7,814 nucleotides of DNA, from positions 1-7,814 of the forward strand of contig JAFSFU010000179.1 in assembly GCA_017435025.1 (NCBI GenBank). The letters run 5' to 3'. The stretch comes from Lachnospiraceae bacterium. Its GTDB lineage: Bacteria > Bacillota_A > Clostridia > Lachnospirales > Lachnospiraceae. A program made the translations under genes and the position numbers. This document shows positions 1-6,149 of this stretch, piece by piece (position 1 is the stretch's first letter; each line of letters opens with the position of its first letter). The notes below the pieces were generated by a model. That model made no database searches, was not told where the DNA came from, and saw only the letters and a program-made list of their open reading frames with translations.

Positions 1-1697
1 AGCTGATCAATAACAACGTTCTTGATGTGGATGCTTTTTCTGCATTGGAAGCCTCTCAGGTAGAGCGAAATATCCATGAAAAGTACAGTAAGGCCAGAGA
101 TCTGGTCATGAACTTAATACGAGTGGAATTGATGAATCCAAATGCTACGCAGCTTGGTGACCTTCCAGAAGATATGTTTGCATATATGCAATATATATAC
201 TCATTCCTGGTGGCGGATGGAATCATCCAGACAGATCGAATCGATCAAGATTCAGATGCTTATAAGAATTGGAAAAATGATACGATCAGCCTCAGAGATT
301 ATCTGTATACAGGTATTGCAGACAGCTGGATTGACACTACGGGTCTTGCTATCGAGTCGAAGTATTCAGATTCGGATCATATTTATCAGGTGATCGTGGA
401 TTACGTAATGGAGAACCTGAGGAACGACACAGCGTTTGCTAAAAAAATATATCGCTATCTGATCAATGATAATACGGTAACAGGAAAAGAACTGTGTTTG
501 GCATTATACTCGCAGAATGTTCTCGCCTATGATGAAAATGAAGTACGCCTTCTTGAGGTGGGCGGTGATGAATATGCCTATCAGTTTTTAAAACAAAAAA
601 TTGCGGATATTGAGATCACTCCGGCGCAGCTGGCACTGGATCCTTGTTCTGCGAGCTGTGTGATCACAGATGTAAATTCAGGTGAAGTTCGTGCACTTGT
701 CACATATCCTAGCTATGATAATAATAAGTTTTCAGGAACGGTCGATGCGGAATACTATAATAAATTAAATAATGATCTGTCCCTTCCATTGTTTAATAAT
801 GCAACACAGGCGCAGAAGGCGCCAGGTTCTACGTTTAAACCGATTATTGCTGTTGCAGCACTGGAAGAAGGCGTGGTGAATCTGGTAGAGACAGTCAACT
901 GTACCGGTCAGTATCAGGAAATTTCCCCTTATATGAAATGTTGGGTGTATCCGAGCATGCATGGACCATTGGATGTGGAACACGGTATCATGAATTCTTG
1001 TAACGTGTTTTTTGCAGAGATGGGGCATCGTTTTTCCCTTGATTCGAATGGCAACTACGATCCGGAACGAGGTATTGAAGTGATCCAGAAGTATGCGTCT
1101 ATGTTTGGATTAAACGAAACAACCGGAATTGAAATTTCTGAAAAATCACCTCAAATGACTAATGAAAAACCGGAAGCGTCCTCCATCGGACAGGGTACAA
1201 ACTCTTATTCTAATGTTCAGCTTGCACGTTATGTGACCGCGATGGCTAACAGAGGAAATGTTTATAATTTGAGTTTGCTGGATAAGATGACAGATTCTAA
1301 AGGAAATTTAATAAAAGATTTTACTCCGGAAATCCGATCTCATATTGATATCGCAGATACCACCTGGAACATTGTTCAAAGTGGTATGAGAAAGGTGATC
1401 TCGGATGGTTCAGCGAAAAAAATCTTCAGTGATCTGGAAATTGATATTGCCGGTAAGACCGGTACTGCGGAGGAAGTTAAGAACGGACATAAGATCAACC
1501 ATGCGTTCTTTGTATCCTTTGCTCCTTATCAGGCCCCGGAAGTTGCTGTGACCGTAAATATTCCATACGGATATTCTTCGTCTCATGCTGCTACGGCTGC
1601 TAAGAATATCTATCGCTATTATTATGGATATACGGATCTGGATTATGTATTGAATAATAGCGCATTAAACGTATCCGATGTCGAAATCGGAGATTAA
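1..1697 (+). CDS. mrdA: Class B penicillin-binding protein, PBP2/MrdA type (3' part, truncated by window edge)
   Basis: This is the transpeptidase that cross-links peptidoglycan during cell elongation, working outside the membrane with RodA. The frame is open to the left edge (first full codon at base 3), so the N-terminal membrane anchor and start lie outside; the GTG at 27 is probably an internal Val. About 564 residues are visible. All three penicillin-binding motifs are present: STFK in the context APGSTFKP with catalytic Ser at 828-830, SCN at 996-1004, and KTGTAEE starting at 1455. The transpeptidase domain begins around base 640 (ITDVNSGEVRAL). The roughly 200 residues before it are mostly helical-looking and acidic, as in the long clostridial PBP2 proteins. 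No PASTA repeats follow the domain. It lies 19 nt before minC and in the same block as rodA, which supports PBP2 over a division-specific PBP. That assignment is by context and motif wording (LPLFNNATQAQKAPGSTFKP), so FtsI-like identity is less likely but not excluded. Confidence 0.85.
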   Translation, partial: LINNNVLDVDAFSALEASQVERNIHEKYSKARDLVMNLIRVELMNPNATQLGDLPEDMFAYMQYIYSFLVADGIIQTDRIDQDSDAYKNWKNDTISLRDYLYTGIADSWIDTTGLAIESKYSDSDHIYQVIVDYVMENLRNDTAFAKKIYRYLINDNTVTGKELCLALYSQNVLAYDENEVRLLEVGGDEYAYQFLKQKIADIEITPAQLALDPCSASCVITDVNSGEVRALVTYPSYDNNKFSGTVDAEYYNKLNNDLSLPLFNNATQAQKAPGSTFKPIIAVAALEEGVVNLVETVNCTGQYQEISPYMKCWVYPSMHGPLDVEHGIMNSCNVFFAEMGHRFSLDSNGNYDPERGIEVIQKYASMFGLNETTGIEISEKSPQMTNEKPEASSIGQGTNSYSNVQLARYVTAMANRGNVYNLSLLDKMTDSKGNLIKDFTPEIRSHIDIADTTWNIVQSGMRKVISDGSAKKIFSDLEIDIAGKTGTAEEVKNGHKINHAFFVSFAPYQAPEVAVTVNIPYGYSSSHAATAAKNIYRYYYGYTDLDYVLNNSALNVSDVEIGD

Positions 1698-1716
1698 TGA
1701 TAGGAGGGATTCCTTA

Positions 1717-2382
1717 ATGCGAAATGCCGTTGTGATCAAAGGAAATAAAGCCGGTATGCTTGTATATCTGGATCCGGAGATTCCCTTTGAAGATGTAATC
1801 CTGGCATTAGAGAAAAAATTCAGAGAAACATCCCGTTTCTGGGGAAATGCGCAAATGACATTGACACTGGAAGGCCGTTCTCTGACTGCAGAAGAAGAAT
1901 TCCGTATTGTAAATACAATTACTGAGAACTCCAGTATCGAAATTATGTGTCTGATTGATTCTGATGCAAATCGAATCGAACGATGTGAAAAGGCATTGAA
2001 TGAGAAACTTATGGAACTGTCCTCTAATACGGGACAGTTCTATAAGGGAAATTTGAAAAGTGGAGATGTCCTGGAATCAGAGGCAAGTATTGTGATTATT
2101 GGTGATGTCGAAAAAGGAGCCCGTGTCATTGCAAAGGGGAATGTTATTGTTCTTGGTTCCTTAAAAGGAAGTGTTCAGGCTGGTGTGTCCGGAAACTTAA
2201 GTGCGGTTGTTGTGGCTTTTGAAATGGCGCCCAATCAGGTAAAGATTTCCGACATGAATTTGCTGAAAGCACAAAAAGGAAAAAGTCTGGGACGCGGACC
2301 TATGATGATTCTGGTAGAAAATGGACGAATTTTTTCGGAACCGATAAAAAAGAGTTTTTTAAGTTCTCTTAATTTCATTTAA
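1717..2382 (+). CDS. minC: Septum site-determining protein MinC
   Basis: MinC inhibits FtsZ assembly away from midcell and is brought to the membrane by MinD. The protein has 221 residues, close to the usual MinC length (E. coli about 231). Residues 1-95 are the divergent N-terminal FtsZ-inhibiting domain. Residues 112-205 are the C-terminal beta-helix domain, recognised by IVIIGDVEKGARVIAKGNVI and then VLGSLKGSVQAG. The conserved RSGQ MinD-contact motif reads KSGD here (residues 114-117). I chose the ATG at 1717 because AGGAGG at 1702-1707 sits 9 nt before it; an in-frame ATG at 1678 lies inside the PBP gene and adds 13 residues with no family resemblance. The gene follows the PBP stop by 19 nt and is followed by 105 nt containing a candidate promoter for minD. 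The linker between the domains is encoded by a long stem-loop (see the separate entry). Confidence 0.9.
   Translation: MRNAVVIKGNKAGMLVYLDPEIPFEDVILALEKKFRETSRFWGNAQMTLTLEGRSLTAEEEFRIVNTITENSSIEIMCLIDSDANRIERCEKALNEKLMELSSNTGQFYKGNLKSGDVLESEASIVIIGDVEKGARVIAKGNVIVLGSLKGSVQAGVSGNLSAVVVAFEMAPNQVKISDMNLLKAQKGKSLGRGPMMILVENGRIFSEPIKKSFLSSLNFI
2008..2046 (+). other. Long intragenic stem-loop in minC
   Basis: Bases 2008-2023 pair with 2031-2046 to give a continuous 16-bp stem with two G-U pairs and a 7-nt loop (2024-2030). The inner part, GAACTGTCC against GGACAGTTC, is a perfect 9-bp match. The stem spans codons for residues 98-110, the linker between the two MinC domains. No T-run follows, so it is not an intrinsic terminator. 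The pairing is seen directly; any role is inference. Confidence 0.6.
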
Positions 2383-2385
2383 TAC

Positions 2386-2414
2386 TGGAAATTTTACGAA
2401 ATTTAATGTAAAAT
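2386..2414 (+). promoter_or_regulatory. Candidate sigma-A promoter before minD
   Basis: TGGAAA at 2386-2391 and TAAAAT at 2409-2414 are separated by 17 nt. This matches the housekeeping consensus at 4 of 6 and 5 of 6 positions. A second reading is TTTACG at 2393-2398 with TATGAT at 2418-2423 and a long 19-nt spacer. Either would let minD, minE, rodA and downstream genes be transcribed separately from the PBP gene and minC. AT-rich gaps yield such matches by chance, so confidence is moderate. Confidence 0.4.
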
Positions 2415-2443
2415 AGTTATGATGGGGTCTTTGTAGTAGATCC

Positions 2444-2458
2444 TGCGTGAATCACGCA
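2444..2458. promoter_or_regulatory. Perfect 15-bp palindrome in the minD leader
   Basis: TGCGTGA and TCACGCA are perfect inverted arms of 7 bp around a single central A. The site lies downstream of both candidate -10 boxes and 15 nt before the AGGAGG of minD. It is more GC-rich than the surrounding gap. It could be an operator for a dimeric DNA-binding protein, or in RNA a 6-bp hairpin with a 3-nt loop. No T-run follows it, so it is not a terminator. The symmetry is seen directly; the function is unknown. Confidence 0.45.
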
Positions 2459-2487
2459 AAAACAACTGAATACAGGAGGATATTCTT

Positions 2488-3279
2488 ATGAGTGAAGTCA
2501 TTGTTATTACATCCGGAAAAGGGGGTGTAGGCAAGACGACGACCTCTGCGAATGTTGGAACCGGTCTTGCTATGTTGGGAGAAAAAGTGGTCCTTATTGA
2601 TACTGATATTGGACTTCGCAATCTTGATGTGGTTATGGGGCTGGAGAATCGCATCGTTTACAATCTGGTAGACGTAGTGGAGGGCAACTGTCGTATGAAA
2701 CAAGCCCTTATAAAAGACAAAAGATATCCGAACCTGTTTTTACTACCGTCGGCACAAACCAGGGACAAGTCTTCCGTATCACCGGGACAGATGCAGAAAC
2801 TGGTAGACGACTTAAAAGATGAATTTGATTATATTATACTGGATTGTCCGGCCGGAATTGAGCAGGGATTCAAAAATGCAATAGCCGGTGCAGATCGTGC
2901 GATTGTAGTGACGACTCCGGAAGTATCGGCGATACGCGATGCAGACCGTATTGTAGGCTTGTTGGAAGCCGATGAAATGAGAAGAATTGATCTGATCATC
3001 AATCGTATCCGAATGGATATGGTGAGACGTGGAGATATGATGTCTATGGAAGATGTGACGGATATTCTTGGTATTCCTGTTATCGGAGCGATACCGGATG
3101 ATGAAGAAATCGTTATTTCCACGAACCAGGGTGAACCGCTGGTTGGATTGAATTCATGGGCTGGACAAGCATATCTCAATATCTGTAAACGGGTACTTGG
3201 TCAGGAGGTCCCGATGATCGATCTTGAGAAATCCAGAGGATTCCTGGCGCGTTTCGCAGGGATCCTGAAACGAGCATAA
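2488..3279 (+). CDS. minD: Septum site-determining protein MinD (membrane ATPase)
   Basis: MinD is a ParA/MinD-family ATPase that binds the membrane in its ATP form, recruits MinC, and is released by MinE. The protein has 263 residues, the normal length. The deviant Walker A motif GKGGVGKTT is at residues 10-18, with the signature Lys at 11. IDTDIGLRNLDVVMGLENR at about 37-55 is the switch region. IILDCPAG near residue 115 is the Walker B strand. The last 13 residues, GFLARFAGILKRA, form the amphipathic membrane-targeting helix. AGGAGG at 2474-2479 lies 8 nt before the ATG. It follows minC by 105 nt, an unusually large gap for this pair, and is 3 nt from minE. All parts expected for a working MinD are present. 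Confidence 0.95.
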   Translation: MSEVIVITSGKGGVGKTTTSANVGTGLAMLGEKVVLIDTDIGLRNLDVVMGLENRIVYNLVDVVEGNCRMKQALIKDKRYPNLFLLPSAQTRDKSSVSPGQMQKLVDDLKDEFDYIILDCPAGIEQGFKNAIAGADRAIVVTTPEVSAIRDADRIVGLLEADEMRRIDLIINRIRMDMVRRGDMMSMEDVTDILGIPVIGAIPDDEEIVISTNQGEPLVGLNSWAGQAYLNICKRVLGQEVPMIDLEKSRGFLARFAGILKRA

Positions 3280-3282
3280 GCA

Positions 3283-3567
3283 GTGATCAATCTATTAGAA
3301 ATCCTGACGAAAAAGAATTCCGGTCTGATTGCAAAGAAACGCCTTCAATTTGTATTGATTGCGGATCGTGCAGGCTGTACCCCGGAGATTCTTGAAATGA
3401 TCAAAGACGATATGATAAAAGCCATTTCAAAATACATGGAAATTGATACGAACGGGATCGATATAAAGATTACAAAGATGGAAGAGCGGGAATATCCGGG
3501 ACAACTTCCTGTTCTATATGTGAGTATGCCGGTTCGTGTTCTTCTCACGAAGGAGAATTATCTGTAA
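3283..3567 (+). CDS. minE: Cell division topological specificity factor MinE
   Basis: MinE stimulates MinD ATPase activity and drives MinD off the membrane, producing the oscillation that restricts MinC to the poles. The protein has 94 residues (E. coli 88). The N-terminal part is the MinD-binding segment, with LTKKNSGLIAKKRLQFVL corresponding to the E. coli stretch SRKKNTANIAKERLQ. The C-terminal half, from about residue 34, is the dimerisation and topological specificity domain (DDMIKAISKYMEID, then the IDIKI strand). The start is GTG at 3283, only 3 nt after the minD stop. I see no ribosome site at the right distance, so translation is probably coupled to minD, which would keep the MinD and MinE amounts tied. 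The next in-frame ATG would remove the MinD-binding part, so GTG is the best start. Confidence 0.92.
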   Translation: MINLLEILTKKNSGLIAKKRLQFVLIADRAGCTPEILEMIKDDMIKAISKYMEIDTNGIDIKITKMEEREYPGQLPVLYVSMPVRVLLTKENYL

Positions 3568-4697
3568 TGTTTTCGGAATACAATTTCAGAAATTATAACA
3601 TCAAACTGCTGTTTTCTGTTCTGGCTTTGAATGGTGTTGGTTTGCTTGTTATTAACAGTGCGGTTGCAGGTGATCAGTCGTATATAAATAGACAGCTGAT
3701 CGGTCTGTTTGGCGGTTTGGTGATAGCGATAGTGTTATCCTTGATCGATTATCGCTATATACTAAAATTCTCATTAGTTATTTATTTGGTTTGTATTGCA
3801 ATTCTGCTCGCTGTACTTTTGGCAGGACAGTTGGGTGGTCAGGGTGGTGGATCCAGACGCTGGATTACGCTTCCTGTTATCGGAAGGTTTCAACCTTCGG
3901 AATTTGTTAAAATAGGTTTGATCGTTGTCTTTTCCTGGTTCCTGAATAAGAACCAGGAAAGGATCGATCATCCGTTTACTTTGTTAACTGTCGCTTTGCT
4001 GGCGGCTGTTCCGTTACTTTTGATCTTAGAGCAGCCGGATCTATCTACCAGTATCGTTATTGTTGTCATGATCCTTTGTCTGATCTTTGTTTCGGGGATT
4101 AGCTATAAATGGATTATAGGTGCGTTAGCCGTTGGTATACCGGGAATCAGTCTGGTTCTGTATTTAGCTCAGATCAATATGCTCCCGTTTTTACAACCAT
4201 ATCAGGTAAGACGTATTTTGGCATTTATCAATCCAGGTAAATATGCGGACCTGAATCTTCAGCAGGACAACTCGAAAATGGCGATAGGCTCCGGACAGTT
4301 ATATGGAAAAGGCCTGTATAATGATACAGCGATTTCGGTGAAGAATGGAAATTTCTTATCAGAAGAACATACGGATTTTATCTTTTCTGTAATCGGAGAA
4401 GAATTGGGATTTGTAGGATGTATGATCGTGCTTGCATTGTTCCTGCTGTTTATATTCGAATGTTTTCATATGGCAGGAAAGGCGAGAGATATGGCCGGCA
4501 AACTGATATGTACCGGTATGGCAGCTCTGGTGGGCTTCCAGGCGTTTACTAATATTGCAGTTGCGACCGGCATTTTTCCCAACACAGGACTTCCTTTGCC
4601 GTTTATCAGTTATGGTGTAAGTTCTCTGGTAAGTCTATATATAGGAGTCGGACTATGTTTGAATGTTGGACTCCAAGAGCATAAACTGGAATTTTAG
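3567..4697 (+). CDS. rodA: Rod shape-determining protein RodA (SEDS peptidoglycan glycosyltransferase)
   Basis: RodA polymerises lipid II into glycan strands at the membrane and pairs with the class B PBP for elongation. The protein has 376 residues with about ten hydrophobic segments, normal for the SEDS family. Family motifs are GRFQPSEFVKIGL at 107-119, MAIGSGQLYGKGL at 238-250, EEHTDFIFSVIGEELGFVG at 266-284 and PNTGLPLPFISYG at 338-350. Asp270 in EEHTDF corresponds to the catalytic Asp of RodA. After ISYG the usual second Gly is Val351. Its ATG overlaps the minE stop (TAATG), with AAGGAG at 3550-3555 inside minE. RodA is preferred over FtsW or SpoVE because a PBP2-type partner lies upstream in the same block. 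A 15-bp stem-loop lies inside the gene (separate entry). Confidence 0.87.
   Translation: MFSEYNFRNYNIKLLFSVLALNGVGLLVINSAVAGDQSYINRQLIGLFGGLVIAIVLSLIDYRYILKFSLVIYLVCIAILLAVLLAGQLGGQGGGSRRWITLPVIGRFQPSEFVKIGLIVVFSWFLNKNQERIDHPFTLLTVALLAAVPLLLILEQPDLSTSIVIVVMILCLIFVSGISYKWIIGALAVGIPGISLVLYLAQINMLPFLQPYQVRRILAFINPGKYADLNLQQDNSKMAIGSGQLYGKGLYNDTAISVKNGNFLSEEHTDFIFSVIGEELGFVGCMIVLALFLLFIFECFHMAGKARDMAGKLICTGMAALVGFQAFTNIAVATGIFPNTGLPLPFISYGVSSLVSLYIGVGLCLNVGLQEHKLEF
3927..3964 (+). other. Long intragenic stem-loop in rodA
   Basis: Bases 3927-3941 pair with 3950-3964 to give a 15-bp stem with two G-U pairs and an 8-nt loop (3942-3949). The inner 11 bp are perfect: TTTCCTGGTTC against GAACCAGGAAA. 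It covers codons for residues 121-133, at the end of a membrane segment and start of the next loop. No T-run follows, so it does not look like a terminator. The pairing is certain; the function is unknown. Confidence 0.6.
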
Positions 4698-4709
4698 GAG
4701 GAAAATACG

Positions 4710-5105
4710 ATGAATGTAGGATTGATTGCACATGACTCCAAGAAAAAATTAATGCAGAATTTCTGTATCGCTTACAAAGGTATTCTTACAAAGCATAATC
4801 TCTATGCAACAGGAACTACCGGAAAACTGATTGAAGAAGTTACGAATCTCAGCGTTCATAAATATCTTCCGGGACATTTGGGTGGAGAACAGCAGATGGG
4901 TGCACAGATAGAGAACAATGATATTGATCTTGTTATATTCCTTCGTGATCCATTGGCTCCGAAATCTCATGAGCCGGATGTTAATAAGGCAGTGAAATTA
5001 TGTGATACCCATAATGTTCCATTGGCAACAAACCTTGCCACAGCTGAATTATTGGTTAAAGCATTGGATCGTGGAGATTTGGAATGGAGAGAAATGTATC
5101 GTTAA
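4710..5105 (+). CDS. mgsA: Methylglyoxal synthase (catalytic Asp replaced by Glu)
   Basis: The enzyme converts dihydroxyacetone phosphate to methylglyoxal and phosphate in the cytoplasm, a bypass that frees phosphate when sugar phosphates build up. The protein has 131 residues, similar to the B. subtilis enzyme. Family signatures are IAHDSKK (His8, E. coli His19), YATGTTG (phosphate loop), [21 protein letters not shown] (Asp80, E. coli Asp91) and SHEPDV (His87 and Asp90, E. coli His98 and Asp101). The E. coli catalytic base Asp71 aligns with Glu60 (codon 4887-4889), and the preceding GPLGG or GPMGG reads GHLGG. All other active-site positions I can place are kept. AGGAGG at 4696-4701 overlaps the rodA stop and lies 8 nt before the ATG. 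The gene end overlaps the next gene by 22 nt. I recall the same GHLGGEQQ wording in Lachnospiraceae homologues but could not check it. Confidence 0.88.
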   Translation: MNVGLIAHDSKKKLMQNFCIAYKGILTKHNLYATGTTGKLIEEVTNLSVHKYLPGHLGGEQQMGAQIENNDIDLVIFLRDPLAPKSHEPDVNKAVKLCDTHNVPLATNLATAELLVKALDRGDLEWREMYR

Positions 5106-6058
5106 GAACCCTCTGTGTGCTGAGCATTTTAGCAGTAACAGTTGGTCTGTGCGGTTGTGGAAAAGCCGCAGAAATGGATTATAAATATGTATTTGAAGAT
5201 CGCCTGGCTCAATTTGAGGGAATTGAGTCAGACGATTTTGTCACTGCATTTGCTGATTCCATTTGTGTACTGAAAGGTTCCGCCGAAGAAGTGATAACTT
5301 TAACGGCGGATGCAGCGGCAGTACTTGATTTGGATGGCGGTACAGCAATTTATGAACAAAACGCATTAGAGCGAATGAATCCGGCCAGTACAACAAAGAT
5401 CATGACAGCCATTGTTGCATTAAAATATGGAAATCTTGAGGATATGGTGACTGTCACGGAAGATGCAATCATCACGGAGCCCGGTTCTTCTATGGCTGGT
5501 GTAGTCCCGGGGGATCAGATCACACTGAAAGACCTCCTTTATGGTTTGATGATTCCGTCCGGTAATGATGCGGCTAATGCGATTGCTGTCCATGTTGGAG
5601 GTACGATTGAGAATTTTGTTTCTATGATGAATGAGGAGGCAGCATTGCTTGGTGCGACAGGCACACATTTTGTCAATGCAAATGGTCTCACCGATCCGAA
5701 TCACTATACAACCGCATACGATCTTTATTTGATGTTCCGCGAGGCTCTTAAATTCGATATGTTCCGTACGATTATCGGTACACATGCGCACACAGCAGAG
5801 TTTGTTGACTCGGATGGGAATGAGAAAACAGCATCCTGGGGTGTTGGTAATTATTATATGAATGGAAAGACGGAGACACCGGAAGGACTTACTGTATTTG
5901 GCGGCAAGACCGGCACTACAAATGCAGCGGGATATTGTTTGGTCATGGGAAGTGTAACAGATGATGGCAGAGAGTATGCATCTGTCATCTTGAAGGCAGA
6001 CAGCAGAAATGACCTATATGCAGACATGACGAATATAATTAACAAAATAGACAAATAG
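5084..6058 (+). CDS. D-alanyl-D-alanine carboxypeptidase (low-molecular-mass PBP), likely lipoprotein
   Basis: This serine peptidase (family S11, PBP5/DacA-like) removes the terminal D-Ala from peptidoglycan stem peptides outside the cell, limiting cross-linking. The protein has 324 residues. The motifs are STTK at 102-105 (catalytic Ser102), SGN at 159-161 and KTGTT from Lys275. Residues 7-24 are a hydrophobic signal ending LCGC at 22-25, an imperfect lipobox (Cys instead of the usual small residue before Gly), so Cys25 may carry lipid. About 75 residues separate it from the catalytic domain. The protein stops soon after the catalytic domain: the PBP5 C-terminal beta domain and amphipathic anchor seem absent. 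The ATG at 5084 lies inside the end of mgsA, with GGAG at 5073-5076 placed 7 nt before it, suggesting coupled translation. The two genes before rodA-mgsA encode other division factors, so a wall-remodelling role fits. Substrate and exact class are inferred. Confidence 0.88.
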   Translation: MERNVSLRTLCVLSILAVTVGLCGCGKAAEMDYKYVFEDRLAQFEGIESDDFVTAFADSICVLKGSAEEVITLTADAAAVLDLDGGTAIYEQNALERMNPASTTKIMTAIVALKYGNLEDMVTVTEDAIITEPGSSMAGVVPGDQITLKDLLYGLMIPSGNDAANAIAVHVGGTIENFVSMMNEEAALLGATGTHFVNANGLTDPNHYTTAYDLYLMFREALKFDMFRTIIGTHAHTAEFVDSDGNEKTASWGVGNYYMNGKTETPEGLTVFGGKTGTTNAAGYCLVMGSVTDDGREYASVILKADSRNDLYADMTNIINKIDK

Positions 6059-6061
6059 TTG

Positions 6062-6090
6062 TTGCAATTTTTCGGCAAATAGACTATAAT
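6062..6090 (+). promoter_or_regulatory. Sigma-A promoter of the small P-loop gene
   Basis: TTGCAA at 6062-6067 and a perfect TATAAT at 6085-6090 are 17 nt apart, placing the transcript start near 6097. The -35 box matches 4 of 6 positions. This is the best promoter in the window and begins just after the carboxypeptidase stop at 6058, where I see no terminator. An all-AT hairpin (6098-6104 with 6112-6118) would lie at the very start of the RNA. Confidence 0.65.
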
Positions 6091-6135
6091 CAATTCATAT
6101 AAAATTCGATTTTTTATACAAATGCTATAAATTCA

Positions 6136-6141
6136 AGGAGG
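6136..6141 (+). promoter_or_regulatory. Strong ribosome binding site of the P-loop gene
   Basis: AAGGAGGAG around 6135-6143 contains a full AGGAGG 8 nt before the ATG at 6150. With the consensus -10 box and biased codons it points to high expression. Confidence 0.75.
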
Positions 6142-6149
6142 AGTTCATT

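Noticed and set aside
142..393. + strand open frame of 83 codons inside the PBP gene
   Set aside because: It lies wholly within the real frame, has no ribosome site, and its translation has no recognisable motif.
659..668. TGTGATCACA, resembling a CRP/FNR half-site pair
   Set aside because: The two halves are fused without the usual spacer and the site is deep inside the PBP coding region.
765..1028. - strand open frame opposite the PBP transpeptidase domain
   Set aside because: It is antisense to a conserved domain, with no promoter or ribosome site; a shadow of codon bias.
1678..1716. Earlier in-frame ATG for minC
   Set aside because: It lies inside the PBP gene without a ribosome site and adds 13 residues unlike MinC; the ATG at 1717 has AGGAGG at a good distance.
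2444..2458. minD leader palindrome read as an intrinsic terminator
   Set aside because: The stem is only 6-7 bp and no T-run follows on either strand.
2829..3179. - strand open frame of 116 codons opposite minD
   Set aside because: The low-complexity Ile/Ser-rich translation is typical of an antisense shadow of a conserved gene.
4992..5012. ATTATG / CATAAT inverted repeat in mgsA
   Set aside because: A 6-bp AT-rich arm is expected by chance.
5206..5229. Inverted repeat CTCAATT / AATTGAG in the carboxypeptidase gene
   Set aside because: The arms are only 7 bp perfect (9 with a G-U pair), which is within chance for a window of this size.
5420..5791. - strand open frame of 123 codons opposite the carboxypeptidase gene
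   Set aside because: It is antisense to the catalytic domain with all three motifs intact on the + strand, and no start signals are seen.
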